From: a virus
Direction: 5' to 3' (one strand)
Virus record (IMG/VR): IMGVR_UViG_3300025162_001860
Location: 1 to 44,455 of that record
DNA: 44,455 bases
Position numbers and translations under genes: made by a program. This document shows positions 23,336-29,079 of the stretch, piece after piece. How positions within the stretch are numbered: position 1 is the stretch's first letter; each line of letters opens with the position of its first letter. The notes beneath the pieces were generated by a model that was not told where the DNA came from, did no database searches, and was given only the letters and a program-made list of their open reading frames with translations.

Positions 23336-24124
23336 TTATGAAATTCCAGGAACATCTCTAAGTAATATGTTGTAAATATGATACATTTTGATCTTTAGCA
23401 TTGCTATAGTTTTTAATTCATTCTTCCAATTAATATTAGATAGAACTTTAATGATTCTATCTTTTATTTTTTCGTTATGTATCTTAATTTTATATTCTCC
23501 AGCATATCTTTTATCTTCTCTACTTAATATTTTTCCAGCACATCCAGATCCCCAATAAACCATTCTGATATCATAATCTTGAATATCATTGTAATCTTTT
23601 TTAGCATCTCTTACAATTGTAATATCATTCATTTTAAAACTTGGTTTTTTATGTAAAGTTTCACCACGTTTATAAATGTTTAAACAACAATTTATTTTTC
23701 TATCTGTAAAATATTGGAATCCAAGTTCTTCGCTATAAATTAAATCAAATTCAAATAGACTTGCATTATTATTTAATTGAGATATTGGTAATATAAAAGA
23801 AATGTAATCACCAAGTTCAACTGATTTCTTAAAAAATTTAACAACTAAATGCATTTTAGGTCCATATGGCGGATTGCCAATAATCAATCTTCCTTTTTTG
23901 TAAGGTAAGTCTAATTGTAAAAAATCTTGTTGGATTATATCTTTGTGTTCTGGTTCAATGTCATAAGCAGTACATTTTAGTTGATTTGAGAAAGAACCAT
24001 CACCAGCACTAGGTTCTACTATGTCCGTAATGTTTTCTTCACCTATGAGTTCAAAAGTCTTATCTATGCAATATTTAGATAATTCTATTGATGTATAATA
24101 TTTATCATTCTGAATTTTTGTCAT
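23336..24124 (-). CDS. N6-adenine DNA methyltransferase-like protein
   Basis: 262 residues. Class I SAM-dependent fold with motif I VEPSAGDGSF (about 35-44) and motif IV IIGNPPYG (about 82-89), the NPPY signature of amino-methyltransferases acting on adenine. The target-recognition part is short and the C-terminus ends KMYHIYNILLRDVPGIS. A TnpB element lies 97 bases downstream and is followed by a second, diverged copy of this 3' end. It overlaps the upstream gene by 20 bases. It could protect phage DNA from restriction; specificity cannot be read from the sequence. Confidence 0.85.
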   Translation of the reverse strand: MTKIQNDKYYTSIELSKYCIDKTFELIGEENITDIVEPSAGDGSFSNQLKCTAYDIEPEHKDIIQQDFLQLDLPYKKGRLIIGNPPYGPKMHLVVKFFKKSVELGDYISFILPISQLNNNASLFEFDLIYSEELGFQYFTDRKINCCLNIYKRGETLHKKPSFKMNDITIVRDAKKDYNDIQDYDIRMVYWGSGCAGKILSREDKRYAGEYKIKIHNEKIKDRIIKVLSNINWKNELKTIAMLKIKMYHIYNILLRDVPGIS

Positions 24125-24320
24125 TCAATCTATTTAATTTTTTCTTCCTAATTTGCTTAATTGTTGGAAAGAAGTATTCGTGTTCTTCTTTAAGTACTTG
24201 TGAAATTCGTCTTTCAAGGTTTTCCCACATTGTATGTTCACCTTTTCGTTCAATAACTTCATAGCATGATCTTAATGCAATATTTGCTTCTATTAAAAGT
24301 TCTCTTTCAGATTTTTCCAT
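24105..24320 (-). CDS. Conserved small protein, 71 aa
   Basis: I use the ATG at 24320 (MEKSERELLIEANIALRSC), which follows a TTTTTATATAAATA motif by about ten bases, rather than the earlier start at 24443 that would run through two promoters. Resembles a small phage family (EANIALRS...KRI...LKEEH...P-T-I-K-Q-I-R) of unknown function. Co-transcribed with the methyltransferase. Confidence 0.65.
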   Translation of the reverse strand: MEKSERELLIEANIALRSCYEVIERKGEHTMWENLERRISQVLKEEHEYFFPTIKQIRKKKLNRLNDKNSE

Positions 24321-24372
24321 ATTATATTTATATAAAAATATAATGAAAGTTTTTTTATTTGAAAAATTGTTG

Positions 24373-24380
24373 TATCTTTG
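24373..24380 (+). promoter_or_regulatory. Host-type promoter of the RlaP-like gene, -7 element TATCTTTG
   Basis: Perfect -7 element, followed by GTACTAAATAAA as upstream of the RNA ligase gene at 9715. Confidence 0.8.
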
Positions 24381-24403
24381 TACTAAATAAACATAAATAA
24401 TAA

Positions 24404-25432
24404 ATGAAAACACTTTATAGAGTAATTGTTGGTAGTCAATCATATGGAACTAATGTAGAAGGTAGTGATATTGACTACAAAGGTATTTATGCCCAAGATA
24501 CTGATGAACTAATTGGTTTCGGTTATAAAGAACAACTGAATACCAATAAAGACGATACTTCCTATGAAATTAGGAGATTTTTGGAATTGCTTGAAACTGC
24601 AAATCCAACTGTACTTGAAATGCTTTTCAGTCCAGAAGATTGTATTGTTGAAAAACATCCCGCTTTTGATATCCTTATTGAAAATAGGAAAAAATTCTTA
24701 ACCAAGAAATGTTTATTTTCTTTTGGTGGTTATGCAATTGCTCAGATCAAAAAAGCAAAAGGTCTTGATAAAAAAATGAACTGGGAGAAAGATAGAGTAA
24801 CTCGTAAAAGTCCTATTGATTTTGTTTATGCTTATATCAATGGTAAAACTGTTCCAGTTTTAGAATTCCTGAAAAGTAATTTCCTGAAGCAAGATAGATG
24901 TGGTTTAGTTGCATTAGATCACTTTAGAGATTGTTACGCATTATATCATGACTATTCTGGTGATTTACTTTATAGTGGTATTATTGCAGAAGACTCAAAT
25001 GAAGTTAGATTATCTTCAGTTCCTAAAAATCAGAGACCATTAACTGTTGTTTATTACAATAAAGATGGTTACACTATGCATTGCAAAGACTACAAAGAAT
25101 ATACTGAATGGCTGAAGAATAGAAATACTCAAAGATATGTTGACCTTGCAAGTCACGATCAACAAATTGATGGTAAAAATCTTCTACATTGCAGGAGACT
25201 TCTTGATATGGCAATGGAAATTGCACAAACTGGTGATATTCAAGTTCGTAGACCTAATGCAGAATATCTTAAAAGTATTAGGAAAGGTCTTGTTTCTCTT
25301 GAAGATATTATTTCAGATGCAGAAAGAGACATCAAATTATTGGATGATCTTTACAAAAATTCTAATCTTCCAGACAAAGTTGAAAAAGGATTTGTTAATG
25401 AATTATTACTTAAAATTAGACATACACTATGA
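24404..25432 (+). CDS. RlaP/YcgL-like nucleotidyltransferase
   Basis: 342 residues. The N-terminus has the DNA-polymerase-beta-type nucleotidyltransferase motif VGSQSYGTNVEGSDIDYKG: Gly-Ser at 10-11 and the metal-binding Asp pair about 22-24. The length and the downstream KxxxxDFVYAY, AFDHF/ALDHF and CRRLLDMA segments match the family annotated as RNA-repair-pathway nucleotidyltransferase. A third acidic residue is expected further on. Its promoter is the same type as that of the split RNA ligase, consistent with a joint role in RNA end processing. The substrate is not known. The next gene overlaps by four bases. Confidence 0.8.
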   Translation: MKTLYRVIVGSQSYGTNVEGSDIDYKGIYAQDTDELIGFGYKEQLNTNKDDTSYEIRRFLELLETANPTVLEMLFSPEDCIVEKHPAFDILIENRKKFLTKKCLFSFGGYAIAQIKKAKGLDKKMNWEKDRVTRKSPIDFVYAYINGKTVPVLEFLKSNFLKQDRCGLVALDHFRDCYALYHDYSGDLLYSGIIAEDSNEVRLSSVPKNQRPLTVVYYNKDGYTMHCKDYKEYTEWLKNRNTQRYVDLASHDQQIDGKNLLHCRRLLDMAMEIAQTGDIQVRRPNAEYLKSIRKGLVSLEDIISDAERDIKLLDDLYKNSNLPDKVEKGFVNELLLKIRHTL

Positions 25433-25722
25433 AAAAATTTTTTCTTATTGTTTTTTGTGCAATCTTATTTGCATCTTGTATTGGAGTTGAAACTTCAGTA
25501 TTTTCAACCGATAAGGTTGAAAATACTGATTATCCTGACCCACGTCCATTTGTTGTTGATAAAATAAAATCAGTAGATGACAAAAATTGCGAATATGTTA
25601 CTAATAAGTGGAATTATATTGCTACTGAATTTTTTGCAGCTCATGCTTCTTTTGTAGCAAAAAAAGGATTATTTCAAATTGGTGATACTGTTACTGTTTG
25701 TAAATATACTAAAACAAAATAA
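25429..25722 (+). CDS. Small lipoprotein, 97 aa
   Basis: Lipoprotein signal peptide: MKKFFLIVFCAILFASC with a lipobox ending at Cys 17. The mature part is about 80 residues, has two further Cys, and is not recognised. It is probably exported and lipidated by the host and may alter the cell surface, for example in superinfection exclusion (inference). ATG overlaps the stop of the nucleotidyltransferase gene. Confidence 0.75.
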   Translation: MKKFFLIVFCAILFASCIGVETSVFSTDKVENTDYPDPRPFVVDKIKSVDDKNCEYVTNKWNYIATEFFAAHASFVAKKGLFQIGDTVTVCKYTKTK

Positions 25723-25723
25723 A

Positions 25724-25945
25724 ATGATCAAAAGAATATTTGAAGTTATTATATTCATAGTTGCACTTATTTATGTGTTATGGATGGAAGTGACCACGCT
25801 AATTAGAAAAATTCTAACTCTTGTTCTGTGGCTCATAGTAAATGTTATAGACGTAGTTTTAATAATTCCGTTGTCCTTTGTGTGGACATTAACGAAGTTT
25901 ATAAACTTTACAACACAGGCTCTATTGATAGTGGGGATGCATTAA
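25724..25945 (+). CDS. Small membrane protein, 73 aa
   Basis: Two or three hydrophobic segments (about 5-22, 30-48, 50-70). I start at the ATG two bases after the lipoprotein stop, not at the earlier in-frame ATG within that gene. No family recognised. Confidence 0.6.
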   Translation: MIKRIFEVIIFIVALIYVLWMEVTTLIRKILTLVLWLIVNVIDVVLIIPLSFVWTLTKFINFTTQALLIVGMH

Positions 25946-25995
25946 TGAGAGTTATGAATCTTATTGAAAAAATATATCCAAATATGTATCAATAA
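25882..25995 (+). CDS. Possible small protein with GTG start, 37 aa
   Basis: An open frame overlapping the membrane-protein gene in another phase reads DINEVYKLYNTGSIDSGDAL and ends KIYPNMYQ. It looks like genuine coding sequence, especially beyond 25945 where no other frame is open. GTG at 25882 or ATG at 25945 are possible starts. Confidence 0.35.
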   Translation: MDINEVYKLYNTGSIDSGDALMRVMNLIEKIYPNMYQ

Positions 25996-26018
25996 TTTTT
26001 TTATTCGGAAATTAGTTG

Positions 26019-26026
26019 TATCTTTG
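26019..26026 (+). promoter_or_regulatory. Host-type promoter of the leucine leader and tRNA operon
   Basis: Perfect TATCTTTG -7 element followed by GTAC. It is the only recognisable promoter before the leader ORF at 26088, giving a leader RNA of about 50 bases ahead of the ATG. Confidence 0.8.
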
Positions 26027-26087
26027 TACAAATAAAAATAATTCAAAAATAGAATAAACTTAATAAAAAATAATAATATATAACATT

Positions 26088-26171
26088 ATGAAAACTTTCA
26101 ATAACATCAATCTAGTCCTCTTAAGCCTATTGTTACAAAACAACAGGACTGGGGAAGATACGCTATTGTGA
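26088..26171 (+). CDS. Leucine-rich leader peptide of a putative attenuator, 27 aa
   Basis: The frame ATG 26088 to TGA 26169-26171 encodes a peptide whose core is LVLLSLLLQ. Eight of 27 codons are Leu, using CTA, CTC, TTA and TTG; six lie in the 24 bases 26112-26135. The Leu codon run coincides with the 5' arm of a hairpin (26114-26119 with 26145-26150, plus an inner stem 26130-26134 with 26139-26143). Segment 26147-26154 can instead pair with 26203-26210, the 5' half of the terminator downstream. The genes beyond are tRNAs with Leu-type anticodons. This matches the layout of amino-acid biosynthesis leaders, with tRNA genes as the output. Too short to call by coding statistics; the case rests on the combined arrangement. 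Confidence 0.65.
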   Translation: MKTFNNINLVLLSLLLQNNRTGEDTLL

Positions 26172-26210
26172 GAATAAATATATAAACTCTTAAATAGATA
26201 AACCTCAGTC
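26147..26210 (+). promoter_or_regulatory. Candidate antiterminator pairing
   Basis: GACTGGGG (26147-26154) can pair along eight bases, with one G-U, with CCTCAGTC (26203-26210). This pairing excludes both the leader hairpin (which uses 26145-26150) and the terminator (which uses 26201-26209). The three structures are therefore mutually exclusive, as an attenuator needs. Confidence 0.6.
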
Positions 26211-26236
26211 AAAAACTGAGGTTTTTCTTTTTTAAA
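26201..26236 (+). terminator. Intrinsic terminator (attenuator) before the tRNA cluster
   Basis: Nine-base-pair stem (26201-26209 with 26215-26223), five-base loop and a T-rich tract to about 26233. It lies 30 bases after the leader stop and immediately before the first tRNA-like gene, with no other promoter in between. Confidence 0.85.
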
Positions 26237-26239
26237 AAT

Positions 26240-26339
26240 GTTGGATGGTGAAATTGGTAAACACGTGAGGAAAGAGAGCCTCAGCAGTAAAAAAACTAAA
26301 AAATAAAGTCTGTATGTTAGTTCGAGTCTAACTCCGATA
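26240..26339 (+). tRNA. tRNA-Leu-like gene with abnormal anticodon loop
   Basis: Acceptor TGTTGGA pairs with TCCGATA (two wobbles). The D arm TGGTGAAATTGGTAAACACG is typical of tRNA-Leu, and the T arm GTTAG-TTCGAGT-CTAAC is perfect. The middle is odd. Stem TGAGG/CCTCA encloses an eight-base loop AAAGAGAG with no U at position 33. The variable region is about 32 bases and nearly all A in its loop. The anticodon could be read as GAG (Leu). It may be a degenerate tRNA, an unusual tRNA or a tRNA-like regulatory element. Confidence 0.55.
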
Positions 26340-26361
26340 ACTAAAAAAAAAAATTATAAAT

Positions 26362-26592
26362 ATGAAATTAATAGATGTTGTAAGAAATGATAATATGGCA
26401 CATTTTAGTCATTTTTGTGGTGGTAATTTATATTACACTGTAGAAGTTGAAGGTGATACATATTTGTTTAATATAAGTACAGATCCTAATGAAGTTGGTG
26501 TCGCTGACTTTACAGCAGAAATGAAAGCTGTTACATTAATGAGATATATTAGAAAATGTATTGATAGTGAAGAATTTTATAAGATAAGATAA
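26362..26592 (+). CDS. Conserved phage protein of unknown function, 76 aa
   Basis: Contains NMAHFSHFCGGNLYYTVE and a C-terminal FTAEMKAVTLMRYIRKCI, which match a small family seen in T4-like and other large phages (…MRYIRK). Lies between the tRNA-like gene and the next tRNA, so it is probably part of the same transcript. Confidence 0.75.
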   Translation: MKLIDVVRNDNMAHFSHFCGGNLYYTVEVEGDTYLFNISTDPNEVGVADFTAEMKAVTLMRYIRKCIDSEEFYKIR

Positions 26593-26598
26593 TATCTT

Positions 26599-26678
26599 GC
26601 TCTGATGATGGAATGCAGACATGCTGGCTTAAGACACCAGTGCCGAAAGGTGTGAGGGTTCAAGTCCCTCTCGGAGTA
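26599..26678 (+). tRNA. tRNA-Leu (anticodon read as AAG)
   Basis: Class II cloverleaf. Acceptor GCTCTGA/TCGGAGT, variable arm TGCC-GAAA-GGTG, T arm GAGGG-TTCAAGT-CCCTC. Aligning the anticodon arm to the neighbouring tRNA gives stem CTGGC/ACCAG (C-A mismatch at the top) and loop TTAAGAC, anticodon AAG for CUU/CUC. Shifting by one would give UAA but breaks the stem. It starts seven bases after the previous gene's stop. Confidence 0.8.
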
Positions 26679-26686
26679 CAATAATT

Positions 26687-26773
26687 GGTCCTGTGGTGGA
26701 AAATAGGAAATACACTTTGGTTTTAAACGCCAACGCCCATAGAGGATTGAGGGTTCGAGCCCCTCCAGGATCA
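26687..26773 (+). tRNA. tRNA-Leu (anticodon UAA)
   Basis: Class II cloverleaf. Acceptor GGTCCTG/CAGGATC, anticodon stem TTGGT/GCCAA with loop TTTAAAC giving UAA, long variable arm and T arm GAGGG-TTCGAGC-CCCTC. A second UUA-reading leucine tRNA besides the one at 6661, with clearly different sequence. Confidence 0.9.
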
Positions 26774-26784
26774 CAAAAATAAAT

Positions 26785-26857
26785 GTTCCCTTAGCCCAAC
26801 GGTAGAGGCGATGGCCTTAGAAGTCATACAGTGTCAGTTCGAATCTGACAGGGAATA
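26785..26857 (+). tRNA. Class I tRNA with anticodon UAG (Leu CUA codon)
   Basis: Acceptor GTTCCCT/AGGGAAT, D arm GCCC-AACGGTAG-AGGC, anticodon stem ATGGC/GTCAT with loop CTTAGAA, five-base variable loop, T arm GTCAG-TTCGAAT-CTGAC. The anticodon UAG would read CUA (leucine), but bacterial tRNA-Leu has a long variable arm and this one does not. Its charged amino acid is therefore uncertain. Confidence 0.75.
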
Positions 26858-26863
26858 CAATAT

Positions 26864-26937
26864 GGTCGCATAGTCCAATTGGCAGCAGACATTAGGCTTA
26901 ACCCTATCCAGTGTGGATTCGAATTCCACTGCGACTA
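26864..26937 (+). tRNA. Class I tRNA with a six-base anticodon loop
   Basis: Acceptor GGTCGCA/TGCGACT, D arm GTCC/AGAC, T arm GTGGA-TTCGAAT-TCCAC. The best anticodon stem (TTAGG/CCTAT, with a T-T mismatch) leaves a loop of only six bases, CTTAAC. Reading with U33 gives UAA (Leu); without it, UUA, which would read the UAA stop codon. Either a real oddity or a one-base error in the sequence. Confidence 0.65.
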
Positions 26938-26990
26938 CAATAAATAAATAGTAATACTTATCAATTTTGTCAAAATATGACTATTAATTA

Positions 26991-27002
26991 TTTATATATA
27001 AT
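26991..27002 (+). promoter_or_regulatory. Late-type promoter of the HNH gene
   Basis: TTTATATATAAT, 13 bases before the ATG at 27015. A small inverted repeat (26947-26952 with 26980-26985) lies just upstream. Confidence 0.55.
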
Positions 27003-27014
27003 AATAAAAATATT

Positions 27015-27935
27015 ATGGTAAATAAAGAAGAATTAATAGAGATTGTAAAAAATTCTATGTCATATGCAAATGTTTGTAAGCAAATAGGTATATCATCAGT
27101 TGGTGGAAATTTTAATAAAATAAAAAAATACATTAAACTCTATGATATAAATATTGATCATTTTACTGGTCAAGGTTGGAATACTGGTGATAGATATAAA
27201 TTTTTTGGAAAATTAATACCATTAGATAAAATATTGAAAGGAGAATATCCAACATTTCCTACTAATCATTTAAGAGTAAGATTAATAAAAGAAGGAATAA
27301 AACAAGAAAAATGTGAAATATGTGGAATAACAGATTGGAATAACAAAAAAATATCTTTTCATTTAGACCATATTGATGGTGATAATACAAATCATAAATT
27401 AGATAATCTGAGAATTTTGTGTCCAAATTGCCATACTCAAACAGATACATATGGATCTAAAAAAAGAAGTAAAAAAATTTATTATTCCAGATTAGAATTG
27501 TTAAAGGCAATTTATGAATCTAAAACTTATACAGAAGTCAAGAAAAAATTAAATTTATCAAGAAATGGTGACAATGAAACTATAAAAAATATTTTATTTG
27601 AATATAATGTTAAATTTACAGAAAAAGAAAAAATACAAGATATTATATTAAAAGAAATTGAATTTGAAAATAATAAATTAAAAGAAAAAATAATTAAAAG
27701 AGTCAGAAGATCAAAAGATGAAATATCAAAAAATTATTGTGAATGTGGTAAAGAAATAACAAAAAATGCTAAACGATGTGAAATCTGTGAAAAGATAAAA
27801 CAAAGAAAAGTTAAAGATAGACCATCAAAAGAAGAATTGATTTTAATGATTAAAGATAGTAGTTTAGAAGCAGTTGGAAGGAAGTATAAAGTGTCTGGAA
27901 ATGCTGTTAAAAAATGGTTAAAATTGGCGGTGTGA
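27015..27935 (+). CDS. HNH homing endonuclease inserted in the tRNA cluster
   Basis: 306 residues. An N-terminal helix-turn-helix-like region (EELIEIVKNSMSYANVCKQIG) precedes the HNH core: CEIC near 99-102, FHLDHIDGDNTNHKLDNLRILCPNCH near 115-140, with the first H, the N and the last H and two CxxC pairs. After a helical linker come a second CxC...C-x2-C zinc motif (about 243-258) and a C-terminal helix-turn-helix (SLEAVGRKYKVSGNAVKKWLK). The stop codon lies inside the acceptor stem of the following tRNA-Leu gene, so the insertion is tight against that tRNA. Confidence 0.9.
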   Translation: MVNKEELIEIVKNSMSYANVCKQIGISSVGGNFNKIKKYIKLYDINIDHFTGQGWNTGDRYKFFGKLIPLDKILKGEYPTFPTNHLRVRLIKEGIKQEKCEICGITDWNNKKISFHLDHIDGDNTNHKLDNLRILCPNCHTQTDTYGSKKRSKKIYYSRLELLKAIYESKTYTEVKKKLNLSRNGDNETIKNILFEYNVKFTEKEKIQDIILKEIEFENNKLKEKIIKRVRRSKDEISKNYCECGKEITKNAKRCEICEKIKQRKVKDRPSKEELILMIKDSSLEAVGRKYKVSGNAVKKWLKLAV

Positions 27936-28007
27936 TGTAACTGGTAAACGTGCAACACTCAAAACGTTGTGTCGAAAGGCGTGTCGGTTCGAGTCCGATC
28001 ACCGCTA
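27926..28007 (+). tRNA. tRNA-Leu (anticodon CAA)
   Basis: Class II cloverleaf. Acceptor GGCGGTG/CACCGCT, anticodon stem CAACA/CGTTG (one A-C mismatch) with loop CTCAAAA giving CAA for UUG, variable arm GTGTC-GAAA-GGCGT, T arm GTCGG-TTCGAGT-CCGAT. Its first ten bases are also the last codons of the HNH gene. Confidence 0.85.
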
Positions 28008-28048
28008 CACTTAAATTAAACTTTTTAATTTAGATTTAATATACATAA

Positions 28049-28056
28049 TATCTTTG
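28049..28056 (+). promoter_or_regulatory. Host-type -7 element with a terminator 30 bases downstream
   Basis: Perfect TATCTTTG. The predicted transcript would begin near 28063 and meet the terminator at 28084, so it would make an RNA of only about 50 bases with no convincing ORF. Confidence 0.5.
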
Positions 28057-28083
28057 TTAAAATTAGATTGGTGGTCAGCCCCG

Positions 28084-28119
28084 AAAACGATGAAAAAATT
28101 ATTTTTCATCGTTTTTATT
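28084..28119 (+). terminator. Strong intrinsic terminator
   Basis: Fourteen-base-pair stem (28084-28097 with 28102-28115), four-base loop, then T-rich sequence. It closes the tRNA cluster. Confidence 0.85.
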
Positions 28120-28129
28120 TTATATATAC
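28118..28129 (+). promoter_or_regulatory. Late-type promoter motif
   Basis: TTTATATATACA directly after a terminator and six bases before the ATG at 28135, which fixes the start of that gene. Confidence 0.6.
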
Positions 28130-28134
28130 ATATT

Positions 28135-28347
28135 ATGAAAATTAAAAGATTCAATCAAATAAATGAAGCAGAAATTAGTCAACCACCTGGCACTAATTTA
28201 GACAAATATTATAAATGGTATAAAATGTGGTGTGATGAAAATGGGTTAGAATATAATTTTGCAACTACAGACCAAAAAAAGATTTTAGAAATAGGAACAA
28301 AATATGCAAAAGATAATGGTTTGCCAAATATTCTATATTATAAATAG
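28135..28347 (+). CDS. Small protein with shared N-terminal peptide, 70 aa
   Basis: Begins MKIKRFNQINEAE, close in form to the T4 capsid-targeting peptide. The frame is open upstream to 28054, but a terminator and promoter lie there, so ATG 28135 is the start. The rest (YYKWYKMWCDENGLEYNF...) is not recognised. Confidence 0.65.
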   Translation: MKIKRFNQINEAEISQPPGTNLDKYYKWYKMWCDENGLEYNFATTDQKKILEIGTKYAKDNGLPNILYYK

Positions 28348-28370
28348 TCCTGATTAAATCAGGATTTTTT
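28348..28370 (+). terminator. Intrinsic terminator
   Basis: Seven-base-pair stem (28348-28354 with 28358-28364) and six T residues. Confidence 0.75.
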
Positions 28371-28388
28371 ATTTTAAATAATTTTTAC

Positions 28389-28396
28389 TATCTTTG
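28389..28396 (+). promoter_or_regulatory. Host-type promoter of the HD hydrolase gene
   Basis: Perfect TATCTTTG. The first transcribed bases fall in the hairpin at 28397-28419. Confidence 0.75.
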
Positions 28397-28419
28397 TTCG
28401 TCTGGAGATTCCAGATGAA
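28397..28419 (+). repeat. Hairpin repeat, copy 1
   Basis: TTCGTCTGGA pairs with TCCAGATGAA around loop GAT. The unit recurs at 28481 with a CG in place of TG, so a G-U pair here is a G-C pair there and the stem is kept. Confidence 0.75.
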
Positions 28420-28480
28420 ATACAATCAAAAACATCATTTTTAAGTATAAAAGTCACGAATATAAACATTTTAATATAAA

Positions 28481-28502
28481 TTCGTCTGGAGATTCCAGAC
28501 GA
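28481..28502 (+). repeat. Hairpin repeat, copy 2
   Basis: Same 19-base core as copy 1, 15 bases before the ATG at 28517. The two copies bracket an untranslated leader of about 120 bases; the 60 bases between them hold no clear gene. Confidence 0.75.
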
Positions 28503-28516
28503 CAAATAAAAATTAA

Positions 28517-29074
28517 ATGATTAAGCAAGTTTTAGAATCACTAAGTTTTAAAGAATATTTTAATGGTTGTGCAGATGATTTAACTAAATGCTGGTCTGAG
28601 CCACATAGACATTTTCATACTCTAACTCATTTAGGGAAAATTCTTAAATTGATTGAAAATGATAGAGATAAATTATCAGATATTGAATATGATATTTTAA
28701 GAGTTGCCGCAATTTATCATGATATTTCTTGGTTGCCAAGAGAAGACAAATATAATATTTCTGAAAGTATTGAAAAATTTGAAAATGATTTTTATGATTT
28801 AGATTTTGTCTATAAAGATAAAATTGGTGATATTATAGACAGTACGAATAATCACAATTTCAATCATACAGATAAATTAATAAGAATGTTCAATTCATAT
28901 GATATGGATGGAATTCTAAATGGCGATCTACAAACATTGATTGAAGATGGTGATAATGTTTCAAAAGAATTCAATTTAGATATTGATTTTTTTAAAGAAA
29001 AAAGAATTGAATTTTTAGAAAAATACAAGAAATATAATCAAAATATTCAATTATGTATTGATTATTTGAGATAA
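28517..29074 (+). CDS. HD-domain metal-dependent hydrolase
   Basis: 185 residues. The HD signature is visible as FHTLTHL (His about 33-37), YHDISW (His-Asp about 70-71) and a later Asp in the YDMDGIL region. Similar to predicted HD phosphohydrolases of unknown substrate, of the type seen in nucleotide metabolism. Its mRNA starts with a hairpin duplicated just before the start codon (28397 and 28481), which suggests RNA-level control. Confidence 0.8.
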   Translation: MIKQVLESLSFKEYFNGCADDLTKCWSEPHRHFHTLTHLGKILKLIENDRDKLSDIEYDILRVAAIYHDISWLPREDKYNISESIEKFENDFYDLDFVYKDKIGDIIDSTNNHNFNHTDKLIRMFNSYDMDGILNGDLQTLIEDGDNVSKEFNLDIDFFKEKRIEFLEKYKKYNQNIQLCIDYLR

Positions 29075-29079
29075 TTCCT

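Noticed and set aside
26577-26774. A - strand ORF of 65 codons across the tRNA cluster
   Set aside because: It is the antisense of two tRNA-Leu genes; the protein-like look comes from tRNA conserved arms.
28054-28134. A tryptophan-type leader peptide (it contains Trp-Trp) before 28135
   Set aside because: The only start is a TTG inside the promoter element, the frame runs through the terminator hairpin, and no Trp-related gene follows.
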